Shown: in pieces, positions 30,169 to 37,775 of the stretch
Layout of the letters: each line of letters starts with the position of its first letter
How positions within the stretch are numbered: position 1 is the first letter of the stretch
Assembly: GCA_027604005.1 (NCBI GenBank)
Contig: JADGJT010000230.1
Location: 1 to 37,775 of the forward strand
Origin: Dinochytrium kinnereticum
Lineage: Eukaryota; Chytridiomycota; Chytridiomycetes; Chytridiales; Chytridiaceae
Length of the DNA: 37,775 nucleotides
Reading direction: 5' to 3'
Translations under genes and position numbers: made by a program
Notes under the pieces: generated by a model
Told to the model about the DNA's origin: nothing
What the model saw: the letters and a program-made list of their open reading frames with translations, nothing else
The model's database searches: none

Positions 30169-31701
30169 ATGTCGGCCACAACAACTACCTCAACGCTGGC
30201 GAGAGCAACAGCAACTGCAACGTCAAGGGCGGATCCGCTGCTCTACTCACAGTTCAATGTGAACCGCATCTGCATCAAGACCGCAGCCATCACACTCATG
30301 CTGGGTGAGAACCCAACATCCTCAATCACAAAGGTGTTCACTAACGTCATTCATCTCCCATCCACCCCCACAAACACACACGACCAGTCAACATCTTTGT
30401 CTTCTTCCGCGTCTTCAAAAACCGAACCAGCACCGTCGCCCTCCTCACCATCGCCTTCATCGTTGTCCAACTCGCCGGTGTGATCTGTCAGTACCTTCCC
30501 GACATTGGAGCCGTGGAAAACAGCAACCGGCTTTCCATCTGGGCGGGAGTGGGATGCTTCATGCTCTCCTCTGAACTCTTTGTCTGGACCCTCTTTTGTC
30601 GCTTTCAGATCGTCGCTCCTTTTAAACGGGTGCTGCAGAATGTTGTCAAGGCTTGGATGATCTTGCAGTCGATGGCGGTTTTGGCGAATTATGTGGTGTG
30701 GGGGTATGCTTCTGAGGTGGGGAGGAGGGATCTTAGGCAGGCTAGTGCAAAGGCTTACTCGGGTATTTCGATTGTGGAGAGTGTGACGGCTGCTGGGTTG
30801 TCGGGGTACTTTATGTTCTCGTATTATTGGCCGAGGTTAAGAGTTATTCAGGGGACAAAGTTGTTTATGAAGCTGTGGAGCTCTGGGTTCTTCTATTTGG
30901 TTCTGGAGGTGCTGCTACACTGCTGCTACACCATCTCATTCCAGATTTCGTCGATTTACTAGTGAGTCTTTTTTCTTTTCTTTTCGTTTTTTGCCTTTTC
31001 CTTTTCACTCTCTTTTGTGATTCATCACCACAGCACGCTTTGCCCTTTTCTTGTTGATGTGACTGACTTTATTGCCTCGACCTTCCGAATTGACCCTTGA
31101 TTTACAAAAAACAAATAGCTCGGCCGTCACAACCGTTGCAACCGCCCTGCGTTTCTCCCTTTTCCTCCTCTTCGTTTACCAGATCCGTCACGCCTCAAAA
31201 GTCACCACAACCTTCTCATCCGAAACCGGATCCTCCTCGAACAAGTCCTCAACCCACAATAACACCAACCCCAATCTCTCAAAGCACGGTGACGCGGACC
31301 CCCTCCCAACCTACCACAACAACAACCTCCACCACAACGGCTCCACATCCAAATCTCAGAATGGCCTCAGCATGCCTTTGGTCGCTCTGGACTCGTCTCA
31401 ACCTCTCCGTGGCGGTCAGCACTCGCAGAGTAAGAGTCAGAACAGCAGTTTCTCCACTGGGGGTTATTATCATCAGGATGCTAGGACTGTGCAGGTGCAT
31501 CCCCCTGCGCAGTTGCCTTATCAGCAGGTGCCTGAGCCCCAGCCTACCTCTCCTGTGCAAAAGCATGTGGCGTTTGGGGACTTGCGAGAGCAGAGGGGGG
31601 ACGTGCAGGGGGCGTTTTATACCCCTGGTGAGGGGGTGTACGCTAGGGGGCCGAGGAATTTGCCGCCTGAGAGAGATGAAAGGTATTATGATAACCTTTG
31701 A
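30169..31701 (+). CDS. Probable seven-transmembrane protein, unknown family
   Basis: Exons 30169-30304, 30388-30961, 31119-31701; 1,293 nt, 430 residues. The splices give VNIFVFFRVF and YSAVTTVATALRF across the joins. Hydrophobic segments: ICIKTAAITLMLVNIFVFF; VALLTIAFIVVQLAGVICQYL; WAGVGCFMLSSELFVWTLFC; VVKAWMILQSMAVLANYVVW; ISIVESVTAAGLSGYFMFSY; SSGFFYLVLEVLLHCCYTISF; TTVATALRFSLFLLFVYQI. That is seven helices after a short Thr/Ala-rich N-terminus, then a 160-residue tail rich in Ser, Asn, His, Pro and Gln (TYHNNNLHHNGSTSK), presumably cytoplasmic and disordered. The topology resembles a receptor, but I see no class-defining GPCR motif, so it could equally be a fungal membrane protein of another kind. 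Confidence 0.8.
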
Positions 31702-32930
31702 GGCGTGATGGATTTTTAGAAATGTGCTTGGATTAGGATGATTAGAGATTTTTGGTTACAGTTTGTAGATTCAAGTGTACTTTTTTTTTTTCTTATCGTT
31801 TTGTTCTCGTTTTCGTCTTATTCCTGTTCACTCTTTTATTCTTCATCTTTTGGTTGTTGATGAGGAGGTCAATGTCCACTCTATGCGATTTCTCTTCATT
31901 TCCTTTTCCCCTCCTTTGTTCGCGCGCCCGTCCCTCTTTTCCCCTTCTTTCCGTGTGTTCTCCTCCTGCAAGAGGCTTTCAGTCTTGACTTGTCGTAAAG
32001 CCCTAGACACGTTTGCAAGCAAAATCCCAATTACTTTTCTCGGTTGTCTCCGTTTCGTCACGCCTCGCTTCCTACATTCACCCATTTCCCCATGTTGACC
32101 ATCGCTCTCTATTTTTTTTTCTTTTCTTTCTTTTTCTCTTTATTGTTTCTTGTTATCTGTCATGGGTGTCTGTTTCTCTTTCTTTTCTTTCTTTCTTTTT
32201 ATGCTGGAGCGTGCATGGTAGACGTTTTTCGTTTTTATGTTTTGTTTCCTTGCTTGTTTGTTTTTTTTTGGTATTCTTTTTTTTCTATCGGTTTTATTTT
32301 ATTTTTTCAGAGTTGTTTTTTTTTTTTTTTTAGATGTTTTTTTTTTTTTTTTTTTTTTTCATGCAGCTCACTTTTGAACAATTATCTTTTAATATTATTT
32401 CTGTTATAATGATTCTTTAAGTGAGGAGTGCCATCATTATTTTAGACATTATTATTATTATTATTATGTATTATCATTATTTATTCTGCCCCTTATTTTT
32501 TCATGCGAGTGTTTTTCTGCCAGGGTTTTCTTGTGAATCCCTTGATTTGGTTGGGGTTGTTTGTTTAGGGGGCGGGGCTGTGGTGGTTTCTACCGTGCCC
32601 ACCCAACTCAATATCTACTGCAACACAAGGCCCGCTGCCATGGTCACACAGCCTCATCCTCATCATCCTCATCACGCCTTGTGTTGCATTCATCATCATC
32701 ATCATTCATCATCATCATGATGCACAGTCAGCAAGGTGAATGGGAGCGGCTGATGTGGCGCTCGCTGTCACACGCAGGAATGAACCTTAACGCAGTGGGT
32801 GAAGTTGTTTGCTTGCTGTGGGTGTCCGATGCCTTTGGACGCAGCGGGCAAAGGGATAAGTGTGTGTTATTATTATTTGTTATTGAATCTTCGCATTGTT
32901 ATCATTGGTATTTGTAACCACTCACAGTAT
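31702..32930. other. Low-complexity intergenic region
   Basis: T-rich tracts (31780-32360, including long T runs near 32310-32360), an ATT microsatellite (32440-32470) and a CAT/TCA repeat run (32650-32720). Hydrophobic open frames here are products of poly-T and are not real genes. No coding gene is supported. Confidence 0.6.
32650..32720. repeat. CAT/TCA microsatellite
   Basis: Runs of CATCATCATCAT broken by short interruptions. Confidence 0.8.
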
Positions 32931-32940
32931 TGCAGAAGTT

Positions 32941-33034
32941 GAATATCCATGCATGCATTATTATTGTGATGACTGAATATCCATGCATGCATTATTGAAT
33001 ATCCACGCAACAATGCTTGAATATTCACGCATGC
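32941..33034. repeat. 22-bp repeat with ATGCATGC core
   Basis: GAATATCCATGCATGCATTATT at 32941-32962 and again at 32975-32996, followed by diverged copies at 32997 and 33019. The core ATGCATGCAT is palindromic. Confidence 0.8.
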
Positions 33035-33226
33035 TTATCCCTGCTGAGAAAAACAAAAAATCCATGCAGGGGCGTGTTCCGCGCGACGGAAGGGCTTGCT
33101 GGTCCGAGGGCCAAGGAAGCTGCTGTTGGGGAGGTTGCAGCAAGAGCATGTGCCTCATCAGGGCTAAAGGGTGGTATAACGGCACAGGACCAGGAAGCCC
33201 CGTAGGATCATGTCGCCCCGTGGTGG

Positions 33227-33365
33227 TGGTGAGAGTCCCGCACAAGTGTGGAAAGTTGGGAATGGGGAAATGGCGGGTACCACGCGAGCGTGGAGGGTGG
33301 GGAAAGGGGGAATGGCGGTGGTGGGAGTACCACGCGAGCGTGGAGGGTGGGGAAAGGGGGAATAT
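33227..33365. repeat. 50-bp tandem repeat with palindromic core
   Basis: Two identical 37-bp copies (33277-33313 and 33327-33363), period 50, and a diverged copy just upstream (about 33233). Each exact copy contains the near-palindrome CCACGCGAGCGTGG (33280-33293, 33330-33343) followed by a G-rich run. Confidence 0.85.
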
Positions 33366-33390
33366 GTTGTTTCGCGGCACGGCAAACGCC

Positions 33391-34720
33391 TTACGGCGTG
33401 GGGTGGAAGATCCTGATGGTCTGGGCTGTCGTTGCGCGGAGGAAAGATGGTAAGGTGAGGGGGGCCGCGAGTTTTATAGGGGAACAGTGCGGTGAAGAGG
33501 GAGACTCCTGACCCCGGGACAAGGCGTCGCAGCCAAAGACGTTATTTCGCGGAACGTGGGCTAAGCAGAGGTGGAACTGTAAGCGGAATCTCTGTTTCCA
33601 CAATGTCGATGACACGGCGCGGACTTGTGGCGTAACTCTTTTCGAAGGCCACCATGTTGTTCGCGTTATCCGTGTTGCCATTGAATGCATTGTCCACACA
33701 GCTGGGCCCTGACGGTGCTCGACCCGATGGCTACTGTTGTTAGCTTCAGAATCTGTGCGGTGGGTTCCTGGTCATAGTGGCTCACGGAATGGGGGGCACC
33801 AAGACCAGAGCCAGTGCTCCTGGCGCGAGCAGAATAATCCCCCCCCCTGAGAGGGCAGCTGTCGCTGACGACGAAGCCAATATGCGCAGCCATTGGTTGT
33901 CCTTTCGGTGGCCATGAGGAACTGGAAGCCCGACCACTGAAGTGGGGCTCGCGCAAACCATAAGATGTCGTCGCGCGAAGACTTGGCCCATGACTGGAGG
34001 GGGTAAGGGCGGAGAAGGCGGTAGGGTTAATTTGGCAAATCCAAGTCAGCGTGCCGGTGAGACCTGGCTCACGAGGGACGGGGAGATTGGTGTGGTTGTG
34101 ACGGCGTTTAAAAAAAAAAGAAAGAGGCAATGGTGCACCGCTATTCGGAAGTTGTTAAAGACACGGTGTGCGCGTTGGTGTTGATAAGGAAGCCCAAGAT
34201 TTTTTTAACACATGCGCCAGACCGCGACGTCGTCCTCCTCCTTCAGTACGTAACTGAGGAACTGGAAGCGCCGTTTGACTTGTGCCAAAACGGCTTGCAG
34301 TGGCAGACCCCCGAAAAAGGTTGTCGCTGTCATGCAGGGCGTCGACACCCCCAGACGGTCTAGTATCCAACACACGATGTTGCCGTAGTAACAACAGAAA
34401 GAAACAGGAATCCCTCATGCCGAACTTGTTGGAGTGGTCGATGTAGAACTTGTTGCCTAGTAGCACGCCCTGCCACGGTTGGTGGACTTATCGGTGTGGG
34501 AATTGTCGATATGCTGCCTTTGCGTCGACCATCCATCCACAAGACAGAGCCCAGGCCCCGACGATAGCGTTCTTTGTTGAGTCGTCGAGGTCAAACACAC
34601 GCTGGTTGGTGAGTCTGTGAAACGGGCCTTCGTCTCCATATTCAATTAGATTTTGCAAAATATATTTCAAGGCAGTTTCCAGGAGTCGCGCTGGTGAATA
34701 CGCAAGTCCCCTATTCACTA
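33391..34720 (-). pseudogene. Decayed retroelement, RT/RNase H remnant
   Basis: Minus-strand fragments in shifting frames. Near 34720-34500 there is LLETALKYILQNLIEYG...VDAKAAYRQFP, like RT motif A (D-x-K-x-A-Y-R-Q). Near 34450-34400 there is FYIDHSNKFGMRDSC, like the FG-x-R segment after motif A. Near 34370-34300 the catalytic-loop region is degraded. Near 33700-33500 there is a run ending HVPRNNVFGCDALSRGQ, like the end of retroelement RNase H (HVPGxxNxxADALSR). At least two frameshifts and several stops break it, and no single frame covers the domains. It appears unrelated to the intact DIRS-like copy, whose RNase H end reads differently. The exact family is unknown. Confidence 0.6.
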
Positions 34721-35919
34721 TTCAGTAGAATAGGTTCGTGCACAATATTTGTAGTATGAAGATTAAGGTCAAGTGTAGGGGAGTTAAGGTGGCATCGACA
34801 TTGTTCTCAGGGACACTTCAAAAGGGATAACAACAGATCATTAAACCAAGTGTGATAGCTCCAATTTGCCTACTAGCACTTATCTCACGCTAGGTCTCAC
34901 GTCCTACCAGAGAGAGCGCCCGGTTGGGGTTCCATCAGACTGTCCCAAGGTCTGAGTTTGCCTCGGGCCTATACATCCAAGGTAAGGGAGCACATACTGA
35001 CCATTTACTGGGGCTGACGAGTAGGGGTTCGTGTCCCTCTTGTCGACCACCCTGTGTAAGTCGATAATCACTCAGGCGGAACCAGAGGTTCCATGTGGAC
35101 AGTACATAAACGGATAGGCTAAGGTTTGGTGGAAAGGAGGGACAACGGATAGGGGGTGAGCAGGACAGCAAACCTATGATTTTGTGGGGACAACCCCCTG
35201 TCCCTGTTTATTTGCTCGCTGATGTTGCGATAAATAATACATCAAAATACAATAATAAATGAGAGAATAACACAACTACAAATAAACGACGAGTGTAGAC
35301 AATATCAACAGAACCCCATATACACACGATGATCTGCCAGGATAAGATGAAAACCAAAGGATAAAAACTACATACAAAAACCTAGGAAAATGCTTAAAAT
35401 GGGAATCGCCGGCCCCAGCGTATGGCCGTGGTCTTAGCAGAAGCTAACATATCACTGATAAGTGTATTGGGGAATATCGACTCTCTAATTACTTATAAAA
35501 ATATCGAGACTATTGAAATATTTCAAACGTTCGTCGTTGTTTCAGTTCACCTGCGCGGGGCATTTAACGCGTTTCACGTCGACCTGTGCCCGGTGGATGG
35601 GCCCTGGTCGTGACCGGTGGTTTCGGAGTCGCAGCAGACTGACTGGCGTTGCTCAGTGCTGCCCTTGTGATATCTCGGCCGTTAACGCATCAACATCTCA
35701 TGCTTCTCACCAGGAGACTAAAGCCAAGCCACCACCCATCGCCTGCCCACACGCGCTGATGCGAAGCGCGAACGGTGAGCAACGTCAAGAAAACTGAAGG
35801 GATCAGATCCGTCCGTCCATCCGTCGACTCCCGTCCCTTCTTCAACTTCTCATTTTTCAATTTTTTTCCCTTCTTCCTTCCGCTTTTACAACAAAAAAAA
35901 AAAAGAAACGCATCCAAAG
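34721..35919. other. Intergenic region
   Basis: The first part (to about 35200) may be more of the decayed retroelement: a minus-strand open stretch at 35171-34935 has no clear motif. From 35200 the sequence is AT-rich without coding signal. The last 150 bp, including the poly-A run at 35889-35905, is the presumed promoter and leader of the uL6m gene. Confidence 0.45.
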
Positions 35920-36922
35920 ATGCTCCGACGATGCATGCACCTCAACGCCAACCGGCGACACCCATCGCCCCTCCCCGCACCATCACCCCTCATCCATCAC
36001 CTCATCCCCCAGCAAACCCACAGCTCGTCGTCCTTCTCCTCAACTTCATCCGCCCGTTCAAGAGTTGGCCAGAAGCCCATCCGCATCCCAGACGGCGTGA
36101 GCGTCAGAGTGGCAGACATGGAACCTTCCCCCTCCAACCCTCGCATCAATCGTCAGGTTCTCGTGACAGGACCTCTGGGCACCCTTTCGATGCCTCTTCA
36201 TCCTTTTGTTCAGATTCATCAGCCAGGTCCAGATGAGCCGATGCCGAATAGGAGGCCTTTGGATGTGGAGGAGGAGGAGGAGGATGGGGAGGTGGAGGCT
36301 GCTCAGCCGATTGTTTTGGTCAAGGTGGCTGATCCGGAAAGTCGCGATCAGAAAACTATGTGGGGGACCACTCGCGCTTTAATCCGGAACATGGTTGAGG
36401 GTGTCTCGGAGGGTTTCACCGTTCCTGTTCAGCTTGTTGGGGTTGGATACAGAGCTGCGTTGGAGCCACCTCCAAAGGCGCTTCCCGGACAACCTGATGG
36501 AAGGCCAAAGGTTTCGTTGAAGCTGGGGTACTCCCATCCTGTCGAGCTGGAGGTTCCTGCTGGAGTTGAGGTTAGGGTGCCAGTGCCGCAGAGGCTTGTT
36601 ATTCAGGGGGCGGATCTTGGATTGATCACGCAGTTTGCGGCCAAGATTAGGGCTTGGAGGCCGCCTGAGCCTTACAATCAGAAGGGTGTTTTTGTGTCGA
36701 ATGAGACCATCAAGAAGAAGGTTCGTTTTGCTTCTGTTCTTTTTCTTTTCTTTTTCTTTTTCAATTGGGTTTTGGCTCGTCATGACCTTGCGGAAACACT
36801 TTTTTCTTTTTCTTTTTCCCCTACCATATCTCACTCAACTCATCATACCTCTTTTTTTTTTTTTTACTTCTTCTTTTGCGGCGGGGCGGAATCACAACCT
36901 GCAGGAGGGAAAGAAACGATAA
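35920..36922 (+). CDS. Mitochondrial ribosomal protein uL6 (L6)
   Basis: Large-subunit mitoribosome protein that binds rRNA near the sarcin-ricin loop. Two exons: 35920-36720 and 36905-36922; 819 nt, 272 residues. The N-terminus (MLRRCMHLNANRRH..., Arg/Ser/His-rich, no acids over the first 45 residues) is a mitochondrial targeting sequence. Then SRVGQKPIRIPDGVSV, the conserved opening of L6, a first domain with an acidic insertion (EEEEEDGEVE) near 115-125, GTTRALIRNMVEGVSEGF, and the second domain ending QFAAKIRAWRPPEPYNQKGV. The last 18-nt exon encodes EGKKR and a stop, completing the usual L6 end (RKEGKK). Without it the protein would read into the intron. Confidence 0.93.
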
Positions 36923-37775
36923 ACGTCCGATTTTTTTTTCATTTTTTATTTTACTTCTTCAACGAACGAAGCTTTCACCCACCGTCCTTTCTCTGGTATC
37001 TTTTCACCCGCATACCGTTTTCGACCGACACCCCGACCGACACCCTGTCAACCGTTTTTTGATGTTGTTGTTCCCCATCAACCAAAATTACAATGTGATG
37101 ATCAACCTTTTGTCCCTTAAACCTTTTTCCCCACCCTTCATTGCTGTTGAGATTCGATCGTGTCCTGTGGAGCCTCCACCCGTGGTTGGAGAATGCAAAA
37201 TGGTTGACGTGAGGATGAGGTTGAAAGACAGGATCATGCTTGCAAAAATCGTCAGATTGAATGCTTTCCTTAGCGAGGATTGGCTTTTCGCTTTGGGTAC
37301 AAGAATTAAGTAATGACTGTAAGTAATGTATTAGCGTCTCACTTTCGCGGCTTGGATGATGTCGGTTTTCTCTCCCTTGGTTTGTTTTGGAACGTTTGGA
37401 TTGGGGGAGGAGGACATGAGCTAGTAAGCAAACAAAAAGTAGAATGAAAGAAAAAAAAGAGATAGTGAAAAAAAAAAGGGTGAAGGGCAGCAGACCCTTC
37501 AGCATTCCTCAGGTTTGGACACCTTTAAAAAAACAAAAAAACAAAAAAACAAAAAGTACAAAAAAACCAAACCAAAAAAAAAAAAAAGGTTATAAAACGT
37601 GGAGTACGCCTGACATTAAAACAGAAAGAGGTAAAAGGATTCAAAAAATCAAACACACAGACAAAGGTTTTAATAGCAATTCGCAACGCATGGCAAACAT
37701 ACAAAAAAACAAAACAAAAACAAAAAAACATCTCAAAGATCTTCCCAGCAGCTGAGGGAACCGCAACCAACAACC
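36923..37775. other. 3' flank and A-rich low-complexity region
   Basis: Presumed 3' UTR of uL6m, then A-rich sequence (AAAAAC/AAAAAAC-type runs at 37440-37600 and 37700-37735). Open frames on both strands here are unsupported. A short minus-strand stretch at the right edge could be the end of an exon beyond the window. Confidence 0.5.

Noticed and set aside
31752..32409. Phe/Leu-rich open frames that look like membrane proteins
   Set aside because: Products of poly-T and CTTT low-complexity sequence.
32941..33365. CRISPR-like array
   Set aside because: Repeats are tandem or near-tandem without unique spacers of constant length, and the genome is eukaryotic.
36876..37505. Open frames on both strands downstream of uL6m
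   Set aside because: No recognisable domain, overlap the terminal uL6m exon, and lie in low-complexity sequence.

Overview
The window is eukaryotic and most likely from an early-diverging fungus, for example a chytrid-type lineage; the lineage is an inference. It has intron-rich protein genes with short introns (about 40-130 nt, several with CTAAC/CTGAC-like branch sites). It carries a fungal-style Prs5-type PRPP synthase with a loop insertion, a mitochondrial uL6 gene and a GC-rich DIRS-like tyrosine-recombinase retrotransposon. I rebuilt gene models by hand: reading frame, splice sites and recalled family conservation had to agree, and every spliced total is a multiple of three.

Region 1 (about 1-6,540, minus strand) is a nearly intact DIRS-like element. 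From its 5' end (right) it has a gag-like gene that appears to be spliced across a 618-nt intron holding a 52-bp tandem repeat. Then come a reverse transcriptase/RNase H ORF and a tyrosine recombinase ORF in the same frame, separated by one stop codon. It ends on the right at an imperfect 108-bp inverted repeat, where GC-rich sequence gives way to AT-rich sequence. The left end is not resolved.

Region 2 (7,771-25,408) is a compact housekeeping cluster: NUP160/NUP120-type nucleoporin (+), ribose-phosphate pyrophosphokinase (+), DNA polymerase epsilon catalytic subunit (-), a DCUN1/DCN1-like neddylation protein (-) and a membrane alpha/beta hydrolase (+). Spacings are extreme: 103 bp, 15 bp between convergent stop codons, 101 bp, and 37 bp between divergent start codons. 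The DCN1-like gene requires a 27-nt and a 4-nt micro-exon. These genes serve the nuclear pore, nucleotide supply, leading-strand replication and cullin neddylation; I see no evidence that they form one pathway.

Region 3 (25,409-37,775) is looser and repeat-rich. It holds a LURP-one/tubby-C-like gene, a probable seven-transmembrane protein behind a CCAAT-box cluster, a decayed minus-strand retroelement (RT/RNase H with frameshifts), short tandem repeats, and the gene for mitochondrial ribosomal protein uL6. Its genes show a saw-tooth strand skew: exons begin C-rich and end G/T-rich, and the longer introns begin G/T-rich and end C/A-rich. Region 2 lacks this pattern.

No rRNA, convincing tRNA or CRISPR array was seen.
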